Source of the DNA: CAZMXS01 sp964570325
GTDB lineage: Bacteria; Verrucomicrobiota; Kiritimatiellia; CAIQIC01; CAZMXS01
DNA: 64,000 nucleotides
NCBI GenBank assembly: GCA_964570325.1
Contig: CAZMXS010000001.1
Span: 62,001 to 126,000 of the forward strand
Direction: 5' to 3'
The position numbers and the translations under genes are program-made. Shown piece by piece: positions 25,301-33,611 of the stretch. Position 1 is the stretch's first letter, and each line of letters opens with the position of its first letter. The notes under the pieces were generated by a model. That model saw nothing but the letters and a program-made list of their open reading frames with translations, did not search any database and was not told the DNA's origin.

Positions 25301-27028
25301 CAGATCTACACCGTCTACCTGGACCTGATGACCGGCAATGTCGCCATCGTCTCGACCAACATGCGTACGGTCACCGGCACCAGCAGCAACCGGTTCTCCG
25401 TCACCGTGCCCGGCGGATACGCCGGCCCATTCTGGTGGCGCGCGCGGACGCTGACCGGCGCCCTGACCGGGCCGACCACGAACAACCATGATTTCATTGA
25501 CAGCTTCGAGGACCGCGGCCGCGGCGATTCCGCGGCACTGTTGGCGCCGTGGACCACCTTCGCTTATGCCCAGTACAACAATGCCACTATTTACGCCCAG
25601 GGCGTCAACGACATGGCCGCGGAGGGCACAAACGGCGCGTTCATGGCGGTGGGCATTCCCAATCCCAACGGTTGGGCCGGTTTCGGCATGTATTATGAGT
25701 ACGCCTCGGCCTGGAGCCTGCCGGCGGTCAGCCAGTATAGCAACATCACCTTTGCATTCAGTTTCAAGGAGACCAACGGATTCACCGGCACAATGGAGAT
25801 GAAGGTGGAAGACACCACCGGCGGCGCGTTGAGTTACACCAAGGCCTACACCGGCACGGCTTGGAGCAACATCAGCGCGACGCTGAACCTGTTTACGGGC
25901 AGCGTGAACACGGGGGCCATCAAGAAGCTCACCGTGCTGCTGCAGGCAGCGCAGCGTGGCGTGACCTACCTTGGCGTCTTCGACAACATCCGGTTCACGG
26001 GCACGCCCGCGACCGTCACGCCGCCGCCGGCGGCCAACGAAGACCAGCACACCAGCTTCGAGGATCTCAGCCGCGGCGCCTACGTGAATCCCGCTCCGTG
26101 GGCGCTGAACAGCTATAACAGCGGCACGGAGAACAACTATGTGATCCACGGCGTGGACGCTGTCGCCAGCGACGGCGTCAACGGCTTCTTTGCCGTCTAC
26201 AAGAGCCACACCAACGTTGCCGGCTATTCCGGTTTCTACCTGCAGTACAACTTTGCCAACGCGCCGATCCTGCCGGCGGATCTCTCGCAAGCCGGGCTGC
26301 GCGCCGACTTTATGGAAACCAACGGGCGCGCCTGCACGCTGGAGTTACAACTCAAGAGCGCCGGGGGCATCAGCAAATACACCAATACCTATGCGCACAC
26401 ACCGGGCGGCTGGTACACCATCGGCGCCAACCTGGCCGCTTTCACCGGAACCGCCGACCTGAACCGTCTGACCGAGATGATCATCCTCTGCCAGATGAAC
26501 ACACCCGGCGGGCTGGAATACGTCGCCCACTTCGACAACATCTGGTTCACCGGCACCGTCTCGTCCGTCTCCGCCACCAACGGCCTGTACTTGAGCATTG
26601 ACGACACGCCCGCCAACTCCGACCGGGACGGCGACGGCATCCTGGACATTTACGAGACCCACACCGGCGTCTACAACGGCCCAACCGACACCGGCACCGA
26701 CCCGGACAACCCGGATACCGACGGCGACCGGCAAAATGACGGCGACGAGGTCATCGCCGGCACTGACCCGAACAATCCAACCAGTGTATTTGAGGTGGAG
26801 TCCGTGACGCAGGCGGGCGCCGCCGGGATGATTATTGAATGGTTCGCGCGGACCAACAAGGTCTACTCGATCCATTATGCGAACGGCAGCCTGGTCACCA
26901 ACGGTTTCGCGCCGCTGGGCGGCTGGACCAACATCGTCGTGACGGCCGACGGCCTGACCAACATTGTGGACACTGCGGCAGCCGGCCTGACCAACCGCTT
27001 CTACCGGATCGGCGTGCGGCGACCGTGA
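22391..27028 (+). CDS. large secreted glycoside hydrolase with C-terminal calcium-repeat module
   Basis: A 1545-residue exported enzyme. After a signal peptide (AVLCASILLVAPALGAG), a TIM-barrel domain like GH42 and related retaining glycosidases covers about residues 30-480. The likely acid/base is E188 in GWILGNEYAYF and the nucleophile E374 in VLVTETGLSS. A beta-rich middle follows. Two similar domains then start at about 1033 (FIDSFEDRGRGD) and 1215 (TSFEDLSRGAY), probably carbohydrate-binding. Near 1410 come DRDGDGILDIYE and DTDGDRQNDGDEV calcium repeats, and last a roughly 75-residue domain ending TNRFYRIGV. The start ATG is preceded by AAGGAG. The enzyme probably works outside the cell or on its surface; its substrate is unknown. 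Confidence 0.85.
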   Translation: MTHFPRHLARPGWAVLCASILLVAPALGAGRFIEMKNGYFWDPAAANYWVPHGFAYQTINPPVFATQTPEQIEYDFLEMRKLHADSLRVDFTWGYIEPTNDVFSWTATDHLIATAEKYGFRMFVLIGYQYPPGWFSNDWKAVNQSNQVSNIVNYEHPLARAAYTDFIARVTGRYKDSPAVAGWILGNEYAYFDLWEAYDPHLFVGYDTNYSLPAFRAYLTNLYAGSITALNANWNTAYGSFSEVPMPTNYPGVQNPGDVNSQDRYYPAYHDLIQWRKKSIGDFVAIGAVAARNADTNHLRSYSMVGGIYSGFDANNTCEDAKTIVARCAAAGAGLDFWSINNYPWASEGNELRTAQFGITKYRDQSGLPVLVTETGLSSSENLFPGAAERQAPALPGAVWEALMAGAIGVHIFTWNDRPFTGAQIREAGFGVIQTNRLIKNPVYWNVLEIFRRMEQLNVNNLFGASRNPASDIYFYWSSDADLVWGRANQENCMLWGGLKRLGYEPGFIDESGLDSGIYTNARALLLSHAFMMQSNRIAALTNVIAAGVNIHANGVLPGRYDQYHRSPPAWVGVMSNVFGLSAAAATNYWHGGIAGSWEQPYSGIFLRYLTTLGPLTPAYTWTNVTTWIRSTGYSAISGTTVVESAFDYWGLRTQPGLHIKGHGALGRAAINTFTLGDSVDMWWLSPKSKEMVWQLHYDWGRAIYRDWFGMQPALDLSGSGYFYVLPDYRICTNGSVLISLLNESSNAVTVTVTASNLIQGKTVERLSSAAGVLQTNSSGQISVTLAGDEFVLLYAYTNNMSLANASEYKIWLVNEPAGGIWPNGRTISTTIGYDTRGATLDLYLALESLNPTVERARTNWFGVSGTGTNTLALIAPNADLGNTNYISSPDGGQFQLHAWLQNGASRVSECSLPTRLAWGAKPTSIPSSVTTGTTYQVTVNWQELPSYQSSEIPTPLSRAAVWQPSMRSNQIYTVYLDLMTGNVAIVSTNMRTVTGTSSNRFSVTVPGGYAGPFWWRARTLTGALTGPTTNNHDFIDSFEDRGRGDSAALLAPWTTFAYAQYNNATIYAQGVNDMAAEGTNGAFMAVGIPNPNGWAGFGMYYEYASAWSLPAVSQYSNITFAFSFKETNGFTGTMEMKVEDTTGGALSYTKAYTGTAWSNISATLNLFTGSVNTGAIKKLTVLLQAAQRGVTYLGVFDNIRFTGTPATVTPPPAANEDQHTSFEDLSRGAYVNPAPWALNSYNSGTENNYVIHGVDAVASDGVNGFFAVYKSHTNVAGYSGFYLQYNFANAPILPADLSQAGLRADFMETNGRACTLELQLKSAGGISKYTNTYAHTPGGWYTIGANLAAFTGTADLNRLTEMIILCQMNTPGGLEYVAHFDNIWFTGTVSSVSATNGLYLSIDDTPANSDRDGDGILDIYETHTGVYNGPTDTGTDPDNPDTDGDRQNDGDEVIAGTDPNNPTSVFEVESVTQAGAAGMIIEWFARTNKVYSIHYANGSLVTNGFAPLGGWTNIVVTADGLTNIVDTAAAGLTNRFYRIGVRRP

Positions 27029-27183
27029 AACCCTGAATCCCGTCCCGGCGCATGCAGCATGGGGCATTGATGTATGCGGACCGAACGGCCGAACGGCTCC
27101 GGCGGAAAAGAATCTTTAGCTTTCCCCGACAACCCGGATAGTTTATTGATCATGGTGTGCGGCATAGCACGCCAAGGCTCCCA

Positions 27184-28239
27184 ATGTCTATTGTCATCGT
27201 CACTGGCGCTGCAGGATTGGTCGGGTCGGAAACGGCCCGTTTCTTTGCCGCGCAAGGGTTGGACATCGTCGGTATTGATAACGACCTGCGCAGTTATTTC
27301 TTCGGTCCCGAGGCCTCAACCCGACCGGTGCTTGAAGAATTGCTCAAAACCTGCCCGCGCTTCCGGCACATAGCGGCCGACATTCGCGATCAGGCGGCAG
27401 TCTTCGCCGTGTTCAGGGAATACAACCAGCAGATTGCCTGCGTCGTCCACACCGCCGCCCAACCGTCCCACGACTGGGCGGCGCGGGAACCGTTCACGGA
27501 CTTCGGCGTCAACGCGACCGGCACCCTGAACTTGCTGGAGGCGACGCGGCAGCACTGCCCGGAGGCCGTCTTCATCTTCACCTCGACCAACAAAGTCTAC
27601 GGCGACCGGCCCAACTTCCTGCCGTTGGTGGAATTAGATACGCGCTGGGAGATTGCCTCCGATCACCCCTATTTTCGAGAGGGCATTGACGAGCAAATGT
27701 CCATTGACCAGACCCAGCACTCGCTGTTCGGCGCCTCCAAGGCGGCGGCCGACATTCTGGTGCAAGAATATGGCCGATACTTTGGGATGAAGACTGGTAT
27801 CTTTCGCGGCGGCTGCCTGACCGGTCCTCAGCACGCCGGCGCGGAATTGCACGGTTTTCTGGCCTACCTGATGAAATGCGCGGTTACCGGCCGGCCGTAC
27901 AAGATTTACGGCTACAAGGGCAAGCAGGTCCGCGATAATATTCACTGCCGGGATTTGACCAATGCCTTCTACCATTTTTTTCGAGCACCGCGCCCCGGCG
28001 AGGTTTACAACATCGGCGGCGGCCGGTTCAGCAACTGCTCCATGCTCGAGGCCATCGCCATGTGTCGGGAAATCACTGGGCGCGAAGTAAACACAGAATA
28101 CCTGGAAACCAACCGGATCGGCGACCACATCTGGTGGATCAGTGACCTTTCCAAGTTTAAGACTCACTATCCGGGCTGGTCGCTGACCCAAAACGTCCGC
28201 GACATTCTGGAAGCAATATACACCTACTTGCGGCGCTGA
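27184..28239 (+). CDS. NAD-dependent sugar epimerase/dehydratase, CDP-paratose 2-epimerase-like
   Basis: A 351-residue short-chain dehydrogenase of the extended type. The NAD motif is VTGAAGLVGSE at the N-terminus. AAQPSHDWAAREPFTDFGVN and IFTSTNKVYGDRPN are typical of the CDP-paratose/tyvelose epimerase group. The active-site serine/threonine lies in the TSTNKVYG stretch. The usual YxxxK is not obvious; the equivalent position reads HSLFGASKAAAD, with phenylalanine in place of tyrosine. Such enzymes invert a hydroxyl on a nucleotide sugar for surface glycans. The ATG at 27184 begins directly at the Rossmann fold. The next plus-strand frame, a damaged glycosyltransferase, starts only a few bases after its stop, so both once formed an operon. 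Confidence 0.87.
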   Translation: MSIVIVTGAAGLVGSETARFFAAQGLDIVGIDNDLRSYFFGPEASTRPVLEELLKTCPRFRHIAADIRDQAAVFAVFREYNQQIACVVHTAAQPSHDWAAREPFTDFGVNATGTLNLLEATRQHCPEAVFIFTSTNKVYGDRPNFLPLVELDTRWEIASDHPYFREGIDEQMSIDQTQHSLFGASKAAADILVQEYGRYFGMKTGIFRGGCLTGPQHAGAELHGFLAYLMKCAVTGRPYKIYGYKGKQVRDNIHCRDLTNAFYHFFRAPRPGEVYNIGGGRFSNCSMLEAIAMCREITGREVNTEYLETNRIGDHIWWISDLSKFKTHYPGWSLTQNVRDILEAIYTYLRR

Positions 28240-28241
28240 AC

Positions 28242-28642
28242 TTGCACTCGGACCGCCAGAATGCTTCATTCCCCGCTTGGTTTGTGCCGGCTCTGTTTGG
28301 GTTGGCGTTGCTGGCGCGCGGGGCTGTGGCTTGGGTGTATACCCCGCTCTATGGAAACGACAGCATCGGCTACTCGGCTCTGGCGCGCGCCATTGCGGAT
28401 CTTGATCTTGGCCAGCATGACGGGCGCCGCACGCCGGGCTACCCGCTCTTCATGCTGCTGCTGGGCATGCGCAACGACTGGATCTGCTGGGGCCAGTACC
28501 TTCTCGGCGCTCATTTTCTTCCAGCTCTGCCGGCGGTACATCCGCGCCCGATGGTTAGTCGCCGCCGGCGCCGGCATCTATGCGCTCTCCATCAACTTCA
28601 TCTTCTACGAATCCATCATTCAGGCCGAATCCCTTTCCGTCT
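28242..28642 (+). pseudogene. 5' remnant of a membrane glycosyltransferase (GT39/PMT-like), frameshifted and truncated
   Basis: The first frame reads ALFGLALLARGAVAWVY, then YGNDSIGYSALARAI and DGRRTPGYPLFMLLLG, the typical start of PMT/GT39-like membrane transferases (acidic first loop followed by RxPGYP). At about 28500 the similarity moves to another frame: LIFFQLCRRYIRARW and ALSINFIFYESIIQAESLS. After about 28642 it stops altogether, because the sequence becomes the reverse complement of a sugar epimerase gene. Only the first quarter of a 450-600-residue protein remains. It was probably the partner of the epimerase directly upstream. Confidence 0.8.
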
Positions 28643-28947
28643 GTACCGAAAAGATTGTTCGCAATAAGCAAGCGGGCGTCCCGCCCGTCCCGGCCAGCCA
28701 AAACGGACGGCTCCGCGCTGCACTCGACTAGTAAATCAAAGCCGCCATCCAGCCGGTCGAGGTCTTCCCGATTGCGCACATCGCCGTGGACGAAATGGCA
28801 CCCGGCCCCAATCACCCGGCGCAGCGTTAATTCGCTGCCGCGGCGCATGAGGCTGTCGAAGCAAGTCACCTCCCAGCCAGCGCTGCGAAATGCCAAGGCC
28901 AGATTCGACCCAACAAAGCCGCAGCCACCGGTGATCAGCGCATGCAT
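28643..28947 (-). pseudogene. 5' remnant of an NAD-dependent epimerase, truncated at the junction
   Basis: From ATG 28947 the frame reads MHALITGGCGFVGSNLALAF, a clear Rossmann NAD motif, then FDSLMRRGSELTLRR, HFVHGDVRN and ECSAEPSVLAG, as in CDP-paratose 2-epimerases. Similarity ends at LLIANNLFGT, about 100 residues in; the following codons are the antisense of the glycosyltransferase remnant. The catalytic core and C-terminal substrate domain are missing, so it cannot be active. It is related to, but different from, the intact epimerase at 27184. The pair of 5' fragments facing each other marks a deletion or inversion breakpoint near 28642. Confidence 0.8.
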
Positions 28948-29025
28948 GATTATGATAATAGTGAACGCGTCATTCCATTTCGATATCTTTTTGCTCTCCA
29001 ACCCGCCGCGTGGCATCCTGCGCGC

Positions 29026-30135
29026 ATGGACCCAAATGGCCCCAGTCCCGAACGGACCGTCGCCGTCGGCCTCAGCGGCGGCGTGGATTCGACCATGGCC
29101 GCCCTGTTGCTCCAACGCCAGGGCTGCCGGGTGATCGGCGTCACCATGCAGATCTGGGATGCGTCCATTCCGCTGCCGGACGAACAACGTTCCGGCTGCT
29201 TCGGCCCCGGCGAGGCTCGCGACATCGCCGCCGCCCAGGCGGCCGCGCAACGGCTGGGCATTCCGCATCAGGTCATTCCGTTGGTGGACGAATACCGTCG
29301 TCACGTGCTGGATTATTTCCGGCGCGAGTACCGCGCAGGGCGCACCCCCAACCCGTGCGTGATGTGCAACCGCGCGATCAAGTTCGGCTTCCTGATCGAG
29401 AAGGCGCGGCAGTCCGGCATGGCGTTTGATTGCTTTGCCACCGGTCACTACGCCCGGATCGCCCACGATCCGGCCAGCGGGCGGCGGCTATTGCGCCGCG
29501 CCGTGGACCACGCCAAGGACCAGTCATACTTCCTGTGCCGCCTGCCCCAGGAAACCCTTGCGCAAGTCCTGTTCCCGCTGGGCGATTTGATGAAGGAACA
29601 GGTCAAGGCGCTGGCCCGCGAGGTGGACTGGCCGGAATTGGCCGCGAAACAGGAAAGCCAGGATTTCATCGAGAGCAAGAACTACTCGGTCCTGTTCAAC
29701 GAACAGGACACCAGGCCCGGCCCGATCCTCGACCAGCAAGGCCGCGTCGTCGGCGAACACAAGGGCCTCGTCAACTACACAATCGGCCAACGCAAGGGTC
29801 TCGGCCCCGGCGGCACCGGCGAACCGCTCTATGTAATCCGAATCGACGCCGGCGCCAACGCCATCGTGATCGGCGGCCGCCATGAACTATTGGCCCGCCA
29901 CTTTGGCGCAACCGATATCAACTGGATCGCCTTCGCCGAACCGCCATCCGCGCCCTTCCGCGCCCAGGTTAAAATCCGCCAGCAACACAAGGCCGCGCCG
30001 GCGCGCGTCACCGCTGCCGGGACAACGGCCCGCGTGGAGTTTGATGAACCCCAAATGTCCATCACCCCGGGCCAGACGGTCGTATTCTACGATGATGACC
30101 TCGTCCTCGGCGGCGGGGTGATCAATAGCCGGTAA
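29026..30135 (+). CDS. mnmA: tRNA-specific 2-thiouridylase MnmA (variant cysteine pattern)
   Basis: MnmA puts sulfur on U34 of Lys, Glu and Gln tRNAs after adenylating the base. The 369-residue protein has the PP-loop GLSGGVDSTMA (about 15-25), TPNPCVMCNRAIKFG (C111 and C114), ATGHYARI, KDQSYFLCRLPQ, NYTIGQRKGLG and the C-terminal FDEPQMSITPGQTVVFY. In E. coli the pattern is D-xx-C and a second essential cysteine sits in GICFIGE. Here the first is C-xx-C and the second site reads SQDFIES, with no cysteine. A further cysteine, C58, lies in SGCFGPGEARD. Three such cysteines could hold an iron-sulfur cluster instead of a persulfide, as proposed for other tRNA thiolases. Longer in-frame starts exist; ATG 29026 fits the family length. 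Confidence 0.92.
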   Translation: MDPNGPSPERTVAVGLSGGVDSTMAALLLQRQGCRVIGVTMQIWDASIPLPDEQRSGCFGPGEARDIAAAQAAAQRLGIPHQVIPLVDEYRRHVLDYFRREYRAGRTPNPCVMCNRAIKFGFLIEKARQSGMAFDCFATGHYARIAHDPASGRRLLRRAVDHAKDQSYFLCRLPQETLAQVLFPLGDLMKEQVKALAREVDWPELAAKQESQDFIESKNYSVLFNEQDTRPGPILDQQGRVVGEHKGLVNYTIGQRKGLGPGGTGEPLYVIRIDAGANAIVIGGRHELLARHFGATDINWIAFAEPPSAPFRAQVKIRQQHKAAPARVTAAGTTARVEFDEPQMSITPGQTVVFYDDDLVLGGGVINSR

Positions 30136-30219
30136 ACTTATCTGATAGAAGGAAACGAAAAAGACGGGGATCAATATTCCCTTCGTTATCTTGTTGCCTT
30201 CTGTTAAAAAACACGGCCG

Positions 30220-30963
30220 ATGCAATTGAACCAAGCCCAGCTCGAACGTTACGCGCGCCAACTCAACCTGCCGCCAATCGGCGCGGCGGGGCAAAAGCAA
30301 CTGCTGGCTTCGCGCGTGCTGTTGGTCGGCGCCGGCGGGCTCGGTTCCGCCGCGGGCTTCTACCTCTGTGCCGCCGGTATCGGCACGCTCGGGATCATGG
30401 ACTCCGACCGCGTCGAGCCCAGCAATCTGCAGCGACAAATCTGGCATTTCACCCGCGACATCGGCCGATCCAAGGTGATGTCCGCCGCCGCCAAACTTCG
30501 CGCCTTGAACCCGGATGTCGCCATCCAAACCTACCGGGCGCGGCTTGAAGCCGACAACGCGCGCCGCCTCATTCGCCAATATGACCTGGTGGTGGATGCC
30601 ACCGATAATTTCGCCGCGCGACAGATTCTGGCCGCCGCCTGCCACGCCCTACACAAACCCTACGTGCATGGCGCGGTCTGTGAGTTTTCCGGCCAAATCC
30701 TGACCGTGCGCCCCGGCCGGAGCGCCTGCTGGGCCTGCCTGTTCAACCCACCGCCCGACGAGCGCCTCAAACCGCCGCGCGGTCCGCTCGGCGTCGTGCC
30801 GGGTGTCATCGGGGCGATCCAGGCCACTGAAGCCGTCAAAATGCTGCTGGGCATCGGCGAACCGCTCATCAACCGCCTGCTCATTTATGACGCGCTGGCG
30901 CTGACCTTCCGCCAAGTGCAGGTCCGGCGCGACCGGCGCTGCCGCGTGTGCGGCCAACGGTGA
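30220..30963 (+). CDS. ThiF/MoeB/HesA-family E1-like adenylyltransferase
   Basis: A 247-residue enzyme that adenylates the C-terminal glycine of a ubiquitin-like sulfur carrier (ThiS or MoaD type). RYARQLNLPPIG opens the family. The nucleotide-binding loop is VLLVGAGGLGSAAGFYLC, followed by the RQIW arginine, DATDNFAARQ, and a structural zinc site made of CWAC and the C-terminal CRVC pair. GVVPGVIGAIQATEAVKMLLG is the expected late helix. The catalytic cysteine usually just after PLGVVPG is not present. No carrier gene is seen nearby, so thiamine or molybdopterin synthesis cannot be chosen. It follows mnmA on the same strand after 84 nt, so a shared sulfur-transfer role is possible. Confidence 0.88.
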   Translation: MQLNQAQLERYARQLNLPPIGAAGQKQLLASRVLLVGAGGLGSAAGFYLCAAGIGTLGIMDSDRVEPSNLQRQIWHFTRDIGRSKVMSAAAKLRALNPDVAIQTYRARLEADNARRLIRQYDLVVDATDNFAARQILAAACHALHKPYVHGAVCEFSGQILTVRPGRSACWACLFNPPPDERLKPPRGPLGVVPGVIGAIQATEAVKMLLGIGEPLINRLLIYDALALTFRQVQVRRDRRCRVCGQR

Positions 30964-31024
30964 GAACAGCGGCCGCTCGCTCACGCTCGTGGCTACCGCC
31001 TCGCGCCGCGGACAGCCCGGCGGC

Positions 31025-32056
31025 CTATCCCCGCCTTTTCTTCAAGGAATGGCCCGGTCCCACACCAATCTTCCGATCCATGGCCTCGATCCGCGCCACA
31101 ACGCATTGTGTGCAATGGTCCGGCGCCTCGGTCAGGCACGGCTTGCCCGGATACAATAGGTAATCTTTGCGGTAATCCGTCGGGGTGCAGTTCGGCATGA
31201 AAACATTCGCGCCGCGCTGGAGCGCCAGATCCCGGCCCGTACCGGGAAACATTGCGTCGAACGCCGTGGTCGCCGGTATGTGCGCGTCAGGATTAAAGAT
31301 CCGCAATACGGCCACCGCCTTGAAAAACATCTCCGGTTCGTCCGCCCAGATGTTTCTTTCCAAACCCAACGGGGTGTCCGGATGCGGAATGAACGGACCG
31401 ATCCCGATCATGTCGAGATCCAGTTCGCGGCATAGCAGGATGTTGGCCGCCAGCGTCTCCACGGTCTCGCCCGGCAGGCCGATCATGAACCCGCCGCCGG
31501 TCTGAACTCCCAGATCGCGCAGCACGCGCAGGCACTCGATCCGCTCTTCCCACGAGCAGTCGGGATGCAACTTGCGAAACAGCGCGGGATCGCTGGTCTC
31601 AAAACGAATCAAGTAGCGGTCCATCCCGCAGTCGCGCCAGTATTCGTACACCGCGCGGGGGCGGTTGCCGACCGAAAGCGTCACCGCCAGCGGCGTCTCC
31701 TGCTTGATCCGCCGGATCAGCCGGCCCAACTCTTCATCGCTGATCGCCTGGGACTCGCCCGCCTGCAACACCACGGTCGTGTAGCGCTGGCCCGCGAGGG
31801 CGCGGATCGCCGTCATGATTTCCGCCGCCGACATGACATAACGGCGGATCTTTCGATTGGACCGGCGAATGCCGCAATACAGGCAATCGTTCTGACAGAA
31901 ATTGGAGAACTCGATAATTCCGCGCAGGAAAACCGCATCGCCGGCCGTCTGACGGCGCACCGCGTCCGCGCGCCGGTATAATTCGCGCAATTCCGCATCT
32001 TGCGCCTGCAACAGGCGCACACACTCCCGCATATCTTCGGAACCAGGCTGCATCAC
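31025..32056 (-). CDS. hydE: HydE-like radical SAM protein ([FeFe]-hydrogenase maturase family)
   Basis: The 343-residue protein matches the HydE/PylB/BioB-like radical SAM group. RGIIEFSNFCQNDCLYCGIRRSN carries the C-x3-C-x2-C cluster site within a strongly HydE-like context. LQAGES, GGGFMIGLPGET and GIGPFIPHPDTPLG follow, and the C-terminus has the extra cysteines PGKPCLTEAPDHC and TQC seen in many HydE proteins. HydE helps build the dithiomethylamine-bridged di-iron centre. HydF, HydG and hydrogenase genes are not in the window, so it may be an orphan or act with distant partners. It is convergent with the ThiF-like gene (61 nt apart) and divergent from the glycan membrane gene at 32160. 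Confidence 0.83.
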   Translation of the reverse strand: MMQPGSEDMRECVRLLQAQDAELRELYRRADAVRRQTAGDAVFLRGIIEFSNFCQNDCLYCGIRRSNRKIRRYVMSAAEIMTAIRALAGQRYTTVVLQAGESQAISDEELGRLIRRIKQETPLAVTLSVGNRPRAVYEYWRDCGMDRYLIRFETSDPALFRKLHPDCSWEERIECLRVLRDLGVQTGGGFMIGLPGETVETLAANILLCRELDLDMIGIGPFIPHPDTPLGLERNIWADEPEMFFKAVAVLRIFNPDAHIPATTAFDAMFPGTGRDLALQRGANVFMPNCTPTDYRKDYLLYPGKPCLTEAPDHCTQCVVARIEAMDRKIGVGPGHSLKKRRG

Positions 32057-32159
32057 GCATCAATTTCGCCGGATTTAGCTTTTTGTAAAGTCCCCACGCA
32101 TTTAATCTTGCCGCGCCGTTCGCTTTTTCGCCATAAAGACCCGACCGGACAACAACGTT

Positions 32160-33611
32160 ATGGATCAAACCGGCAAAACGGCGATCAGGATTTTTCTCAC
32201 CCTCTGGATGATCTATCTGATTTTCCTTTCGCCCTATCCGCAATCCATCGCCACGAATCTGCTGGACGGCGCCATCTCACTGGTGGACCACCGCACCTTC
32301 GAGCTGCGAAACTACCACGAGCTCGATACGGCCATCCGCGACGGCCGGTCCTATTCCGGCTACCCGCCCGGCTGCGCGTGGCTGGCGGCGCCGGTCTATC
32401 TTGCCGCCAAGCCATTCATCGGCCATCTGATCTTCAACAAGAAAGTCATCATCCTGCACATCCTCTGCGTCGCGCTGATCGCCGCGCCGCTATCCGCGCT
32501 GACCGCCACGCTGTTCTACTTCTGCCTGCGGCGACTCGATCTGGCCGAGCGGCGGCGCATTCTGTTGACCTTCCTGTTCGGACTGGGCACCATGTGTTTT
32601 TCGTACGCCTGCGGCTATTACAAAAAGCCGCTGGCGACCTTCTTTGTCTTCGCCGCGTTTTACCTTCTGTTCCGGGAAAAGCAGGCCGGCTGGCCGCGCA
32701 ACGGGCCGATATTGCTGGCGGGCTTGAGCGGCGGACTGGCGGTGCTGTGCGATTATCCCTACGCCGTGATTGTTGCGCTGTTGGGCATCTACCTGCTGGC
32801 CGGCGGCGGCTGGCGCCGCGCCCTGGCCTTCGTGGCGGGCGGCCTCCCGCCGGCCGCGGCCCTGCTGTTCTACCATTGGCGCGCCTTCGGCGCGCCGCTG
32901 GCGACCAGCTACCAGTTCCGAATCAACCCCGAGGGCAATGTGCTCGGCGCGCCGGACCCGCTGAACTTCCTGTCCATCTATTTCGGCTGGAAAGACGGCT
33001 ATTTCATCTACACACCCGTCGCCTGGCTGGCCTTATGGGGCCTGGCGGCGGCCTGGCGGCGGCGGCAACTCCGCGCCGAGGCGGTCCTGGCAGTCGCTAT
33101 CGCGCTCACCACCGGCCTGCTCTTTTCCGGATGGGTTCCGGGCGACGTCGAATACTCCCACCCCAACGACCTCAGTCTGCCGGTCCGCTACCTCCATGTG
33201 ATCGGCCCGTTCCTCATGCTGTTCGCCGCCTTTGCGCTTGAAAGCGCGGGCCGGGCGCTGACGGCGGCCCTCGGCGGCCTCAGCGTGTTCTGCGCCTATC
33301 TTGCCGCGCAAGCCGGATTTATCCCGCATGGCGTCTGGCCGTTTGGCTACGCCGGCAAAGTGCTGCTCACCAGTTTCGGCACCGGCTGCCTCTTCAGCGA
33401 GTTTCTCCCGCGCGTGCTGCGCATCCTGACTCTGCATCTGTACATCGCGCGGCCCAATGTGCGGGCGGCCGATCTGTTGCACGAGCCGGCGCGGGATTGG
33501 CTGGCCGTGCTGGTGCTCAACCAATTGCTCTTTTTCATCCTGTTCCTCGTGACGCTGGCCGCGGTGGCGCTGGCGGTGAAAGCCTTATGGCGGAATTCAA
33601 ACTCTCGGTAA
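32160..33611 (+). CDS. polytopic membrane protein, probable GT-C-type glycan enzyme
   Basis: A 483-residue membrane protein with about eleven hydrophobic segments. The N-terminal loop after the first segment contains DGRSYSGYPPGCAWLAAP, which resembles the periplasmic loop of GT-C glycosyltransferases (acidic residue, then the PPG turn). TLFYFCLRRL and FGLGTMCFSYACGYYKKP follow. I cannot name a family with certainty. It is the first of six plus-strand genes devoted to sugar transfer, and its end overlaps the next gene by 25 bases, so it is surely part of that operon. Transfer of a sugar from a polyprenyl carrier in the periplasm is the likeliest role. Confidence 0.72.
   Translation: MDQTGKTAIRIFLTLWMIYLIFLSPYPQSIATNLLDGAISLVDHRTFELRNYHELDTAIRDGRSYSGYPPGCAWLAAPVYLAAKPFIGHLIFNKKVIILHILCVALIAAPLSALTATLFYFCLRRLDLAERRRILLTFLFGLGTMCFSYACGYYKKPLATFFVFAAFYLLFREKQAGWPRNGPILLAGLSGGLAVLCDYPYAVIVALLGIYLLAGGGWRRALAFVAGGLPPAAALLFYHWRAFGAPLATSYQFRINPEGNVLGAPDPLNFLSIYFGWKDGYFIYTPVAWLALWGLAAAWRRRQLRAEAVLAVAIALTTGLLFSGWVPGDVEYSHPNDLSLPVRYLHVIGPFLMLFAAFALESAGRALTAALGGLSVFCAYLAAQAGFIPHGVWPFGYAGKVLLTSFGTGCLFSEFLPRVLRILTLHLYIARPNVRAADLLHEPARDWLAVLVLNQLLFFILFLVTLAAVALAVKALWRNSNSR

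Noticed and set aside
24131..26290. 719-codon minus-strand open frame opposite the large glycosidase
   Set aside because: The plus-strand product has signal peptide, catalytic residues and domain repeats; the antisense one has arginine/valine-rich low-complexity text.
32000..33241. 413-codon plus-strand frame overlapping the membrane protein at 32160
   Set aside because: Arginine/proline-rich shifted frame; the other frame gives a clean series of membrane helices.
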